From assembly GCA_963785565.1 (NCBI GenBank), contig CAWAVV010000003.1:62001-126000 (forward strand): a DNA stretch of 64,000 bases, given 5' to 3'. The notes under the pieces are model-generated. The model was not told the DNA's origin and searched no databases. It was given only the letters and a program-made list of their open reading frames with translations. This DNA comes from AP-15 sp963785565. Its GTDB lineage: Bacteria; Pseudomonadota; Alphaproteobacteria; ATCC43930; CGMCC-115725. Below, one piece after another: positions 24,300 to 33,916 of this stretch (within the stretch, counting starts at the first letter, position 1; each line of letters opens with the position of its first letter). A program made the position numbers and the translations under genes.

Positions 24300-25000
24300 C
24301 AGCCCTGTCCGGTCAAGGTCAGCACGAAGTTGATCAGGGCCTGCATCGGCACGCCGATCACATAGGCGAGGATATTGAGATTGACGCCGATCTGCTCGCC
24401 TATCCAGGGCAGCACAAACAGCAGCGCCAGCAGGATCGGGATGCCATACGGCTCGAGCCGGGCGAGCGGATAGGCGAGTGAGCGCGGCAGCAGGCCGACC
24501 GCGACCCTCCCACCATCCAAGGGCGGCAGCGGGAGCATGTTGAAGACGCACAGCGCCGCGTTGATCTGCAGCGAGTGAACGAGGTTCGCGGCAATCCACT
24601 CGGCCGGGCTCGGCGGCAAAAAGGCCACCCCGTAAAACAACAGCGACGAGACAATCGCCAACAGCACGTTGGTGCCCGGCCCGGCGAGCGCCACCCACAC
24701 CATATCGCGCCGCGGGTCGTGCAAACGGCCGAAATTGACCGGCACCGGCTTGGCGTAGCCGAACAGCAAGCGACCGCCCGACCCCAGCAGCAGCAGCGCC
24801 GGCAAAATGATCGTCCCGAACGGGTCGATGTGGTTGAGCGGGTTGAAAGTGACGCGGCGCGCTCGCAGAGCAGTGTCGTCGCCAAAACGAAGCGCGATAA
24901 ACCCGTGCGCCGCTTCGTGAAAGGTCACGGCGAAAATGACCGGCAATACCCAGGTGCTGGCCTGATAGATCGTCGCGGCCATGGACCCCGCTCCGCCCAT
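24299..25000 (-). CDS. Site-2-protease-type zinc metalloprotease (peptidase M50), integral membrane
   Basis: About 233 residues, with zinc motif HExxH in TFHEAAHGFIA, second motif FNMLPLPPLDGGR (NxxPxPxLDG) and NPLNHIDPFGT, all within several hydrophobic segments. This is the short S2P/YwhC-like subfamily without a PDZ domain. It cleaves substrates within the membrane; the target is unknown. ATG 25000 overlaps the nagZ stop as TGATG, and a GTG at 25003 is an alternative. nagZ - M50 - scpA - scpB is a tightly overlapping operon, conserved in alphaproteobacteria. Confidence 0.92.
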   Translation of the reverse strand: MGGAGSMAATIYQASTWVLPVIFAVTFHEAAHGFIALRFGDDTALRARRVTFNPLNHIDPFGTIILPALLLLGSGGRLLFGYAKPVPVNFGRLHDPRRDMVWVALAGPGTNVLLAIVSSLLFYGVAFLPPSPAEWIAANLVHSLQINAALCVFNMLPLPPLDGGRVAVGLLPRSLAYPLARLEPYGIPILLALLFVLPWIGEQIGVNLNILAYVIGVPMQALINFVLTLTGQG

Positions 25001-26028
25001 CACCGCGCCTCCGCCATCAGCGCATCGAAACGGCGCTCGGTTTCCGGCCGGTCAAACTCGGCCAGGGCGCGCCGCATCGCCTCGCCCCGCGCGAGCCGCG
25101 CCGCCGCTACCGCAGACAGCGGGCCAACCGCTGCGACGATCTCTTCCATTTCGGCCGGGTCGCCGTTGCAATGGAGCGCCAGATCACAGCCGGCGTAGAG
25201 CGCCCGTAGCGCCCGCTCGCCGAGGCCGCCGCCCAATGCTCTCATCGACAAATCGTCGGAGACCAGCACGCCGTCAAAGCCGATCTCGCCGCGAATGATC
25301 TCGGCGATCACCCGCGCCGAGAGAGTCGCGGGCGCGGTCGGGTCGATCGACCGATAGACGATATGGGCGGTCATCGCCCAAGGCATCGCGGCGAGCGCGC
25401 GGAACGGGGCGAAATCGGTGCGCGACAGCTCGTCGTGATCGGTCTCGACGGTTGGGCAAGCGTAATGGCTGTCTACGCGGGCGCGCCCGTGCCCCGGAAT
25501 GTGCTTGAGGACGGGCAGCACCCCGCCTTCGATCAGCCCCTCGCACGTCGCCAGGCCGAGACGCGCGACCCGCTCCGGCTCGACGCCATAGGCGCGGTCG
25601 CCGATCACCAGATCGGCCCCGGCGACCGGCAGGTCGAGCACCGGAAAGCAGGCGACGGTAACGCCGAGCCGAGCGAGATCGTCAGCTATAAGCCGGGCGC
25701 CGAGCCGGGCTGCTTGCTGCGCGGTTGGGTCCGGCAACGAAGCGATGCGGGCGGCTGATGGATAAAGCCGCCATTCGGGCGGCCGCAGGCGCGCAACCCG
25801 TCCGCCCTCTTGGTCGATCAGAACTGGTGCCTCGGCACGCCCGATGCAGCCGCGCAATGTCTCGACCAGCCCGCAAACCTGGTCGCGGGACCGGCAATTA
25901 CGCCGAAACAGGATGAAACCCAACGGGTCGGCGTCGGCAAAAAAGCGGCGCTCGGCGGTGCTCAATTCCTCACCGGCGCAACCGAGAATTACCGCGCGCG
26001 GCCGTCCCTTGGGTGTCGGGGCTGTCAA
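25000..26028 (-). CDS. nagZ: Beta-N-acetylhexosaminidase NagZ (GH3)
   Basis: 342-residue cytoplasmic glycoside hydrolase family 3 enzyme removing GlcNAc from recycled muropeptides. Family signature LPVLKHIPGHGRARVDSHY provides the catalytic His-Asp loop; substrate-binding IDQEGGRVARL and the nucleophile Asp in GVLVSDDLSMRALGG are present. It appears to start with TTG at 26028 (MTAPTPKGRPRAVILGCAG); no better start lies between that and the conserved ILGCAG block. It lies downstream of the SPOR gene with about 160 untranslated bases between them. Confidence 0.94.
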   Translation of the reverse strand: MTAPTPKGRPRAVILGCAGEELSTAERRFFADADPLGFILFRRNCRSRDQVCGLVETLRGCIGRAEAPVLIDQEGGRVARLRPPEWRLYPSAARIASLPDPTAQQAARLGARLIADDLARLGVTVACFPVLDLPVAGADLVIGDRAYGVEPERVARLGLATCEGLIEGGVLPVLKHIPGHGRARVDSHYACPTVETDHDELSRTDFAPFRALAAMPWAMTAHIVYRSIDPTAPATLSARVIAEIIRGEIGFDGVLVSDDLSMRALGGGLGERALRALYAGCDLALHCNGDPAEMEEIVAAVGPLSAVAAARLARGEAMRRALAEFDRPETERRFDALMAEAR

Positions 26029-26191
26029 GACAACGCTCTTTCCTGCACCTGTTCATACCTCGAACCCGTCGGCCCCTGGCTCTTCGAAAGCCCCCAGGCG
26101 GCTGGGCTGAAGATGGATTGCCGAGTCAACTCCGGCAATGACAGTTCTCAGATCGGCGGCATCAATGTTGGAGGTCGGAAGCCAGCGGCGT

Positions 26192-27004
26192 TCATCTGAC
26201 GATGATGCACGCCAGATGGCGCTGTCTCAGCTCGCCGCAGAGCCGTTCAGCGGTCGCCGGGTCCCCGACTGGCCCCGCCTGAATACGGTAATAGACGCCT
26301 TTGTCGCCGAGATCGGCGCGAATCGCCACCGCCGTCAGGTGGCCGAGCAAATCCGGGTTGCCGCGCTTGATGCGCGCCCATTCCTCGCGCGCTACCCCCT
26401 CGCTGCGCACCGCGCCGAGCTGAAGCCGCACCCCTCCCGCTTTTCCTGGTGGGGACGCCGCTTCCGCCGGTTTCGAGGGCATCGGATGCGGATTTGCCGG
26501 CGGCAGGCCGGCTGACTGTTCCGGCCGAGCGGCTGCAACCGCGGGCGCCGTGCCGGGTCCCGGCGCGGCTATGGGCGGCGCCACGGCTGGTGATGCGCCT
26601 GTGGGCGGCTGGGCTGCGGATGTCGTGGCCGGTGGCGGCGGCGCCGGCAGAGCCATCGGCTGTTCGGGCGGCGGCAACAAATGCTCGACGATCGGACGAT
26701 TCTGGCCATAGATCAGCATGTCCCGGTCGGGGATCGGCATGCCGCCCGGCTCGGCCGGTTTGACCTTCATCGGCCGCGTATCGGCGCGGATCAACGGGAT
26801 ATCGCCGCTGCCGCCGGTCCCGGCCATGTGCCGCGCGCCCTCGACATAAGCGAACCATAGACCGCCGGCAAACAGCGTCATGATCAGCAACGCCCCGACG
26901 ATCCTCAACACCCGTCGCGGAGGCGGGTCGGCTTCCTCGTCGCGAGGATCGGCATAGAGCCCGGTCCGCTCCTCGGGGTCGATCTGTCCCAGATGATAGG
27001 ACAT
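26192..27004 (-). CDS. SPOR-domain single-pass membrane protein
   Basis: 270 residues: a short cytoplasmic head (MSYHLGQIDPEERTG), one transmembrane helix (IVGALLIMTLFAGGLWFAYV), a long Pro/Ala-rich periplasmic linker, and a C-terminal SPOR domain (VRLQLGAVRSEGVAREEWAR ... YYRIQAGPV). SPOR domains bind septal denuded peptidoglycan, so this is a probable division-site protein of the type found next to argS in Rhodospirillales. Start ATG at 27004, three bases before the argS stop codon begins, hence likely the same transcript as argS. Confidence 0.9.
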   Translation of the reverse strand: MSYHLGQIDPEERTGLYADPRDEEADPPPRRVLRIVGALLIMTLFAGGLWFAYVEGARHMAGTGGSGDIPLIRADTRPMKVKPAEPGGMPIPDRDMLIYGQNRPIVEHLLPPPEQPMALPAPPPPATTSAAQPPTGASPAVAPPIAAPGPGTAPAVAAARPEQSAGLPPANPHPMPSKPAEAASPPGKAGGVRLQLGAVRSEGVAREEWARIKRGNPDLLGHLTAVAIRADLGDKGVYYRIQAGPVGDPATAERLCGELRQRHLACIIVR

Positions 27005-27006
27005 GG

Positions 27007-28787
27007 CTACATCTCCTCGACCGGCTCGACGCCGATCATGGCGAGGCCTGAGGCGATGACCAGGGCCACGCCACGGACGAGAGCGAGGCGAGCGCGGGTC
27101 AGCGCCGGGTCGGAGGCGAGAATAAACCGCAATGTCGCCTCGTCTCGGCCCTTGTTCCACAACATGTGGAATTGCGCCGCAACCTCTTGCAGAAAGAACG
27201 CGACGCGGTGCGGCTCATGCGCCTCGGCAGCACTCTCGACCAGCCGCGGCCATTGCGCCAGCTGGCGAATCAGCGCGATCTCGGCAGAGTCGGTGAGCTC
27301 GTCGAGCAATGTTTCGGCCAGCGCCAAATCGGTGAGCTGATCCTGCGCAAACGCCTCGGCCGCATGGCGCATGACCGAGGCCGCCCGGGCATGGGCGTAT
27401 TGCACATAAAAGACCGGGTTGTCCCTCGACTGCTCGGTCACCTTGGCAAAGTCGAAATCGAGCGCCTGATCGTTCCTCCGGGTCAGCATGATGAAGCGAA
27501 AGACGTCCTTGCCGACTTGATCGACCACCTCGCGCAGGGTGACGAATGTCCCCGCCCGCTTCGACATCCGAACCGGCGCGCCCTTGTCGAAAAGATTGAC
27601 GAGCTGGCACAGCTTGACGTCGAGATTGGCCGCCCCGTCGGTCATCGCCCGCACCGCGGCCTCCATGCGCTTCACGTACCCGCCGTGATCGGCGCCCCAG
27701 ACATCGATCAGGTTAGCGAAGCCGCGGCCGAACTTGTCGCGGTGATAGGCGATGTCGGCAGCGAAATAGGTCCACGATCCGTCGGACTTTTTGAGAGGAC
27801 GGTCGACCTCGTCGCCGAATTCGGTAGCGCGGAACAGCAATTGCGGCCGCGGTTCCCAATCGTCGGGCAATTTGCCCTTCGGCGGCTCCAGCGCTCCGGT
27901 ATAGATCAGGCCGCGCTGGTCCAGCGCCGTCAGGCAATCGTCGATCGTCCCGGCTTCGACCAGAGCACGCTCCGAGACGAACAGATCATGGCGCACGCCG
28001 AGCAGCTCCAGGTCCTCGCGGATCAGCGCCATCATCTGCGCGATGGCAAAGTCGCGCACCGGGGCGAGCCACTCGCTTTCCGGCCGATCGAGCCATTTTC
28101 GCCCGTCGCGCCGGGCCAGCGCCTGGCCGGTTTCGATCAGATATTCGCCCGGATAGAAGCCATCCGGCAGCGGCCCGATCGCCTCGCCCAGGGCCTGGCG
28201 ATAGCGCCGATGGGTCGAGCGGGCGAGAATGTCGACCTGGGCGCCGGCGTCGTTGATGTAATACTCGCGCTCGACCTGGAACCCGGCCTTGGCCAGCAAC
28301 GCCGCGAGCGCGTCGCCGACGACTGCGCCCCTGCCGTGGCCGACATGCATTGGCCCGGTCGGGTTGGCCGAGACGAATTCGACATTTATCCTCTCGCCGC
28401 CGCCCAAATTGCGTATCGCCAAAACCGGCGCCCGTCGCGCAGGATTGCACGCAATTGCGCATGCCAGATTTCGGGCGCCAAGGTTATGTTCAGAAAACCC
28501 GGACGCGCCGCTGCGACGGTCAAGCCGCGGCCGCGGTAATTCCCGGTGACCAGCTCACGCCCATTCAGCGCAGCGCCGATCCGTTCCGCCAGCGCCATCG
28601 GGTTTTCCCTGACCGCGCCGGCCAGCACCATCGCCGCATTGGCGGCGAGATCGCCATGCGCGGGATCGCGCGGCGGCTCGACAGCGACCCGCGCCAAGTC
28701 GAGCCCCTGCGGCAGCACGCCCTCCGCCATCAAGTCGCGGATCGCGGCGATCACCAGTCCGCGCACGTCCAAGAAGATGTTCGTCAT
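27007..28787 (-). CDS. argS: Arginyl-tRNA synthetase (one apparent missing base)
   Basis: Class I synthetase charging tRNA-Arg. The N-terminal Add-1 domain starts at ATG 28787 (MTNIFLDVRGLVIAAIRDLM) and runs in one frame to ALRDG near 28437. The catalytic core continues in another frame from LGGGERINVEFVSANPTGP, with HVGH in PMHVGHGRGAVVGD, the MSKRAGTFVTLRE loop and a C-terminal anticodon-binding domain. Adding one C to the CCC run at 28431-28433 joins them into a 593-residue protein of normal length. As the enzyme is normally essential and single-copy, this is most likely a sequencing error. Confidence 0.93.
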
Positions 28788-28832
28788 GTTGAAGGGCCAG
28801 CGGCGCCGTTCATCAAGAATCGGCGATCGGAA

Positions 28833-29081
28833 TCAGGCAATTTCCGGTAACGGAACCTCGATCCGACCCCCCGCCACCTCGTCGACAACCACGAGGTGCC
28901 CGCCATCGGTAGCACGAAGCTGATCGTTGGCGTTGAGAAGCTCGATCCCATACACGGTTCCGTCCGCGGCCAGATCGACGTTCACCTCGTCGCTCAATCG
29001 CACGGTCTCGACCTGCACCCCAGCCAACTCGCGGAGCCGCAGATAGGCGATGTTTTGGCGAGGATCATAACTGAGATGCAC
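28833..29081 (-). CDS. DUF2283 family small protein
   Basis: 82 residues, whole length matching the DUF2283 pattern: a beta-rich start LSYDPRQNIAYLRLRE, then VNVDLAADGTVYGIELLNA. The GTG at 29081 (MHLSYDPRQ) is preferred over the TTG at 29096, since family members begin just before the xxYDP strand and GGAG lies 9 bases upstream. It pairs with the DUF4258 gene 8 bases upstream of its earliest possible start; such pairs behave like toxin-antitoxin-type modules in genome surveys, but no activity is shown here. Confidence 0.8.
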   Translation of the reverse strand: MHLSYDPRQNIAYLRLRELAGVQVETVRLSDEVNVDLAADGTVYGIELLNANDQLRATDGGHLVVVDEVAGGRIEVPLPEIA

Positions 29082-29104
29082 TTTCCCGCACTCCAAAGGG
29101 TTGC

Positions 29105-29350
29105 TCAGAAATATTTGACAACGACGCTGATCACCAACCAGTCATCGCCCTCTCGGGTCGCGAACACCTCAACCTGCTTTATATGGTATGGCCGATCTCG
29201 CCACAGCGCGTTGAGTGCGAAATTCCGACGAAATCCTTGTCGGCCAAATTTGGCGGCAAATCGCTCTCCTTCATCAACGGTCGCGGCGACTTCTTCCTCG
29301 CTTGCCCCTCTTTCGAGCATCCGAGCGACGGCGTGAGGGTGGAGCCTCAC
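29105..29350 (-). CDS. DUF4258 family small protein (putative toxin-like partner of DUF2283)
   Basis: 81 residues starting with GTG at 29350. Family features: HPHAVARMLERGASEEEVAA near the N-terminus and a C-terminal beta stretch VFATREGDDWLVISVVVKYF. DUF4258 proteins resemble BrnT/RelE-like small domains and are often encoded with DUF2283. It lies between dgt and argS, inserting an accessory pair into an otherwise conserved core block. Confidence 0.8.
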   Translation of the reverse strand: MRLHPHAVARMLERGASEEEVAATVDEGERFAAKFGRQGFRRNFALNALWRDRPYHIKQVEVFATREGDDWLVISVVVKYF

Positions 29351-29384
29351 CCGGATCGAACCGGTAGCAAGCCACCACTGTCAG

Positions 29385-30563
29385 TCATGTCGGCATATAA
29401 GCGTCGAACAGCCGGTGATGCTCGTCGAGCGCGAAGCGGTCGGTCATGCCTGCGAGGTAATCTGCGGCGACGCGCGCGGTCTGGGGGTCATCGGGACCGG
29501 CAGCCAAACCCCGCCACTCGCCCGGCAGGCATTCGGGTTCGGCAAGATACAGCGTGAACAGGTCGTGGACTACGCGGCGCGCCTTGGAGCTCATCCGGTT
29601 GACCCGATAGTGGCGGTACATCCGCTCGAACAGAAACCCCTTCAACGCCCGGTCGTTCTTGCGCATCTCGGCGGAAAACGCCGCCACCGGCGCCTTCAGC
29701 GCCCGGATCTCGGCGGCCGATCTGGCTCCGCTCCGATCCAGCCGCGTGCGCGTCTCATCGATCAGGTCGCCGACCATATGGTCGATCACCCGGCGGATCG
29801 ATTCGTGGATCAGGCGCGGCTCCTCGACATCCGGGTAGCGCGACGCGACCTCGCGAAAGACGGGCCCGACCAACGGCACTTCGGCGAGGTCGGCGACGAC
29901 GAACAGCCCGGCGCGCAGCCCGTCATCGAGGTCGTGGTTGTTGTAGGCGATGTCGTCGGCGAGTGCCGCGACCTGCGCCTCGGGTCCGGGGAAAGTGTCG
30001 AGGTCGAGCGGATGGCGGCGGTCATATTCGGCGATCGCCGGCGGAACCGGGCGGTCGATCCCCTGGCCGCGCAGCGGGCCGTTGTGCTTGACCGTGCCTT
30101 CGAGCGCTTCCCAGGTCAGGTTAAGGCCGTCGAACTCGGCGTAACGGCGCTCGAGCCGGGTCAGGATCCGCAAGGTCTGGTCGTTGTGCGAGAAGCCGCC
30201 GAACCGCGCCATCTCGGCGTTCAAAGCTTCCTCGCCGGCGTGGCCGAACGGGGTGTGCCCAAGATCGTGGGCAAGCGCTACTGTTTCGGCGAGATCCTCG
30301 TCAAGGCCCAGGGCGCGCGCGATCGTGCGTGCGATCTGCGCCACTTCGAGGCTGTGGGTCAGCCGGGTGCGGTAGTGGTCGCCCTCGTGATAAACAAAGA
30401 CTTGCGTCTTGTAGGTCAGCCGGCGAAACGCGGTCGAATGAATGATGCGGTCCCGGTCGCGCTGAAACGGCGAACGGGTCGCATGCTCCGGTTCCGGATG
30501 GAGCCGCCCGCGAGACTCCTCCGGTTTCGACGCATAGGGCGCGAGACCGACCGGGGGGACCAT
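29385..30563 (-). CDS. dgt: Deoxyguanosinetriphosphate triphosphohydrolase-like protein
   Basis: 392-residue HD-domain dNTP triphosphohydrolase. The HD metal site is formed by His in RTRLTHSLEVAQIAR, the HD pair in ALAHDLGHTPFGHAGE and a later Asp in LADDIAYNNHDLDDG. The RSPFQRDRDRIIHSTAFRRL N-terminal block is characteristic. It hydrolyses dNTPs to deoxynucleosides and triphosphate. Start ATG at 30563 after AAGAGGAGGA. In many alphaproteobacteria this gene directly precedes argS, as here apart from the small DUF pair. Confidence 0.93.
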   Translation of the reverse strand: MVPPVGLAPYASKPEESRGRLHPEPEHATRSPFQRDRDRIIHSTAFRRLTYKTQVFVYHEGDHYRTRLTHSLEVAQIARTIARALGLDEDLAETVALAHDLGHTPFGHAGEEALNAEMARFGGFSHNDQTLRILTRLERRYAEFDGLNLTWEALEGTVKHNGPLRGQGIDRPVPPAIAEYDRRHPLDLDTFPGPEAQVAALADDIAYNNHDLDDGLRAGLFVVADLAEVPLVGPVFREVASRYPDVEEPRLIHESIRRVIDHMVGDLIDETRTRLDRSGARSAAEIRALKAPVAAFSAEMRKNDRALKGFLFERMYRHYRVNRMSSKARRVVHDLFTLYLAEPECLPGEWRGLAAGPDDPQTARVAADYLAGMTDRFALDEHHRLFDAYMPT

Positions 30564-30660
30564 TCCTCCTCTTACGCCAGGCCTTCGCCCGCGTCCATCC
30601 TACCTGTAAAACCGAGCCAAATGGCCACGCCGCGGCAAGCCGGGCGCAACGGGCAGAGAA

Positions 30661-30697
30661 CGCCGCCGGTTCTCGATTCGCCGCGGCGCCGGCGGCG
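30661..30697. other. GC-rich inverted repeat downstream of the TauE-like gene
   Basis: CGCCGCCGG at 30661-30669 pairs with CCGGCGGCG at 30689-30697. It lies 6 bases past the TauE-like stop on the minus strand, where a terminator would be expected, but no T-run follows. Possible transcript-end structure. Confidence 0.4.
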
Positions 30698-30702
30698 TCG
30701 GG

Positions 30703-31491
30703 TTAAAACACGAGCTTGCCGCCGACGATGACGAGCACCGCGGCAAGGGTCAACCGCACCACCCTGTCCGGAACGAGGGAAGCGGCATAGCTGCCAAGAA
30801 AAATGCCGGGCAGCGAACCGATCAGGAGGGAGGCCAATATCGCCGCATTCATCGAACCGGCAACCCAGTGGCCGATGCCGCCGACCAAGGTAAGCGGCAC
30901 CGCATGCGCGATGTCGGAGCCGACGATGCGCGCCATCGGCAGCGACGGATAGAGCATGATCAGCGCAGTGACGCCAAGGGCGCCGGCGCCGACCGAAGTC
31001 AGCGATACCAGGACGCCGAGCGCCGCCCCGGTCAAGACCGTCAGCGACGCGGTGCGCCGGCCGGTCGACCGGTCGAGGTGGATCCCGGCATACGCAATCA
31101 AGCGGGCGCGGAAGACCAATGCAGCCGCGGTCGCCAACAGCGCCAGCCCGAGCATGAACGTGATGACGTGCTCGACCGCTCCTTCGTGCAGGTCGATGAG
31201 AGACAGGATCAGCACCGTCAGTACCGCCATCGGCAGGCTGCCGGAGGCCAGCAAGCCGACGACGCGCCAATCAATCGTGCCAATCAACCCGTGAACAAGA
31301 CTGCCGCCAGCCTTGGTCGCGGCGGCGTAGAGCAGGTCGGTGCCAACGGCGCTCGCCGGGTGAATTCCGAACAGCAGGATTAAGATCGGCGTCATCAACG
31401 AGCCGCCGCCGACCCCGGTCATGCCGACGAGCGCGCCGACGCAAAAGCCCGACAGAATATAAAGCGGGTTGATCGCATGAACCCAATTCAT
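30703..31491 (-). CDS. TauE/SafE-family membrane permease (sulfite/organosulfonate exporter-like)
   Basis: 262 residues, about eight hydrophobic segments, with the family's N-terminal glycine-rich repeat GALVGMTGVGGGSLMTPILI and the second-half counterpart VLVSLTSVGAGALGVTALIM. Members move sulfite, sulfoacetate or other organic anions across the inner membrane. The chosen ATG is at 31491 (MNWVHAINP). It is divergent from the TauD-like gene, 406 bases away, which makes a sulfonate-related role plausible but unproven. Confidence 0.88.
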   Translation of the reverse strand: MNWVHAINPLYILSGFCVGALVGMTGVGGGSLMTPILILLFGIHPASAVGTDLLYAAATKAGGSLVHGLIGTIDWRVVGLLASGSLPMAVLTVLILSLIDLHEGAVEHVITFMLGLALLATAAALVFRARLIAYAGIHLDRSTGRRTASLTVLTGAALGVLVSLTSVGAGALGVTALIMLYPSLPMARIVGSDIAHAVPLTLVGGIGHWVAGSMNAAILASLLIGSLPGIFLGSYAASLVPDRVVRLTLAAVLVIVGGKLVF

Positions 31492-31897
31492 CAAGCCGCC
31501 TCGGCTTCTTCGATCAACTCCACCGTGGCGCCGGGCCGTTCAGCCAACCGCGCGGCGCCGCGACCCGGTGAGCATCCGCGCCTCTGGCGGCTCTGGCCCT
31601 GGCCCACATGTCCTGACCCTTGTCGCGGCGCTCGTCATCACCGTTCGAATGGTTAATCCTATCTGCATGTGAAACTGGGATATAGAACGTTGATTTAATG
31701 TTAAACAGGCAAAAGTAAAATTGAAACCGGTGCCGCCGCCACGCGGGGCGCCGTCTCGACATTCGATTTCATGCCCGGCAGCGGCGTAATCACCGTACGC
31801 CCTCGACTGCCACAATCCTTCCCGGCCAGGGCATTGCAAAACGTCGTGCGCCGCCGCCATACTTCGCGCAGGCTCGCCCGCGCAGAGGAACCAGCCG
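31492..31897. promoter_or_regulatory. 406-bp divergent intergenic region, no gene seen
   Basis: It separates the minus-strand TauE-like gene from the plus-strand TauD-like gene, so it must carry both promoters. A markedly AT-richer stretch lies at about 31650-31725 and is the likeliest promoter zone. I cannot assign -35/-10 boxes or an operator. No coding frame in it shows recognisable similarity. Confidence 0.4.
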
Positions 31898-32735
31898 ATG
31901 GAATACACGATCACCCCGATGACCGAGCACACCGGCGCCGAGGTTCGCGGCCTCGACCTCAACCAGGGCGTCGATGGCGAGACCCATGCTGCGCTGAACC
32001 GCGCGTTCGCCGATCATCATGTCCTGGTGGTCCGAGGCCAGGAATTCACGCCGCCGCAATTCATCGCCGCAGCGCAAATCTTCGGCGAGCTGTTCCAGCA
32101 TGACAAGCGCGAGATGCATGTTCCCGGCTATCCGCAGATCTACTACGTGTCGAATGAGCAGACCGTGCCGGGCAAGCGCTATATCTCGGGCGAGACCTTT
32201 CACACCGACCATTCCAATCATCCGACCCCGCCAAAGGCGACGATGCTGTTTCCGGTGTCATTGCCGAGCAGCGGCGGCGACACGCAGTACGTCAACATGC
32301 ACGCGGCCTATGACGACCTGCCCGGGCTAAACCAAACAGCGGATCGACGGGCTCAAGGCGGTCCATGTCTATCTGAGCAAATACAGCCCGCGCGAACTGC
32401 GCCCGCTCAGCGAGGACAGCGCCCGGCAGGTGCCGCCGCCGGGGGTGCATCCCTTGGTCCGCACCCATCCCGAAAACGGCCGCAAGGCGCTCTACCTCAA
32501 CCCGGTGCGGATAGAATCGATCGAGGGCATGGAGGACGGCGAGGCGCTCGATCTCGTCGCCGGGCTGATGGCGCATGCGATCCAGAAGAAATACGAATAC
32601 CGTCACCAGTGGCGTTACGGCGACTTCGTGATCTGGGACAACCGCAGCGTCATTCACAAGGCCAACCCCGATTACGACATGAACGAGCGGCGCTATCTCT
32701 ACCGCCTGATGCTGAAAGGCGAGACGCCGGTCTGA
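31898..32735 (+). CDS. TauD/TfdA-family Fe(II)/2-oxoglutarate dioxygenase (one frameshift)
   Basis: Reads in one frame from ATG 31898 (MEYTITPMTEHTGAEVRGLD) through the metal motif ETFHTDHSN to MHAAYDDLPG. It continues in another frame with TKQRIDGLKAVHVYLSKY, PPPGVHPLVRTHPENGRKAL and the distal His/Arg block HQWRYGDFVIWDNRSVIHKA. One extra A in the AAA at 32329-32331 accounts for the break; corrected length is 278 residues, usual for the family. Members hydroxylate taurine, 2,4-D, alkyl sulfates or other acids; the substrate is unknown. It is 5 bases ahead of an alpha/beta hydrolase. Confidence 0.9.
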
Positions 32736-32740
32736 CCGCG

Positions 32741-33705
32741 ATGACCGAGCTTCGGCGCCGCACCGTCGAGACCAACGGCATCCGCATGCACTTGGCCGAG
32801 CAGGGCGACGGGGCCGCTGGTTGCTGCTGTGCCACGGCTTTCCCGAAAGCTGGTATTCGTGGCGTCATCAGCTGCCGGCGCTGGCCGAGGCCGGCTTCCA
32901 CGCCGTCGCGCCCGATATGCGCGGCTACGGCCAGACCGACCGCCCTGATGCGATCGACCAATACACGTTGCTGCATCTGGTCGGGGACGTCGTCGGTGTC
33001 CTCGATGCGCTCGGTGAGGAACATGCGGTCATCGCCGGCCACGATTGGGGTGCGAATGTGGCGTGGCTTGCCGCGCAACTGCGCCCCGACCGCTTCCGCG
33101 GCGTCATCGCCCTCAGCGTGCCGTTCCGCGCACGCGGGAAGGCGCGGCCAACCACGGTCATGCCGCAGACCGAGGACGCGATCTTCTACCAGCTCTATTT
33201 CCAGGAGCCGGGGGTCGCCGAGGCGGAATACGACCACCATGTGCGCCCGGTTTTCCACGCCGGCGCGATTGCGATCTCGGGCGACGCAGCGCCGAGCACC
33301 CGACCTTTCGGCATGGTGCCGCGGCAGGGCAGTCCGTTTCGTTGGAACGCCGAGCCGCCGCCGCTCCCCGCGTGGCTGAGCGAAGCCGACATCGATTTCT
33401 TTGTCGCCGAGTTCACCCGCACCGGCTTTCGCGGCGGGCTCAACTATTACCGGAACATCGACCGCAACTGGGAATTGCTCGCCCCGTTTGACGGGCTGCC
33501 GGTCACCGTGCCGGCGCTCTATATGGCCGGCGATCGCGACCCGGTTGTGAGATTCCCCGGCATGGACCGGCATATCGCGGATCTGGCGAAGTTCGCGCCG
33601 CGATTGCGCGCGAGCATGATGCTGCCCGGCTGCGGTCATCTGATCCAGCGGGAGCGGCCGCGCGAGGTCAACGCCGCGACGATCGACTTTCTGCGCAGCC
33701 TCTAG
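32741..33705 (+). CDS. Alpha/beta hydrolase, epoxide-hydrolase-like (one frameshift)
   Basis: Starts at ATG 32741 (MTELRRRTVETNGIRMHLAE) and changes frame at the GGGG run 32810-32813. With one G added it reads on into LLLCHGFPESWYSWRHQLPA, the HGFP oxyanion-hole motif. The nucleophile Asp is in VIAGHDWGANVAW, and the catalytic His in MLPGCGHLIQRERP near the end. The HGFPESW / GHDWG pattern is that of soluble epoxide hydrolases and haloalkane dehalogenases. Corrected length about 321 residues. It follows the TauD-like gene by 5 bases, suggesting sequential oxidation and hydrolysis. Confidence 0.88.
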
Positions 33706-33742
33706 TGGTACGAATTTGACAGTTAGCACCCGATCCTTTCTG

Positions 33743-33830
33743 GCGTCATTCCCGCGAAAGCGGGAACCCAGAGCAACCAAAACCCCGTTTGCCGCCCTGG
33801 ACCCCCGCTTTTCGCGGGGGCGACGAGGGA
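33743..33830. repeat. Palindromic repeat, 'CCCGCGAAAGCGGG' family
   Basis: GCGTCATTCCCGCGAAAGCG begins the left arm; CCTGGACCCCCGCTTTTCGC lies in the right arm ending near GGGGGCGACGAGG. Same family as the elements at 21040 and 42560. It occupies most of the 211-base gap between the alpha/beta hydrolase and the FAH gene. Confidence 0.75.
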
Positions 33831-33916
33831 TGCGCAATCGGAACCATCTGTCTGGTTCACACCTCTAGACCTTGAGGCGCTAAGCTAGGGTCGTCAAAAT
33901 CCGGAGGAGACGAAAG

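Noticed and set aside
29415..30731. 438-residue plus-strand frame opposite dgt
   Set aside because: The minus-strand dgt has complete HD motifs; the opposite frame is compositionally a shadow.
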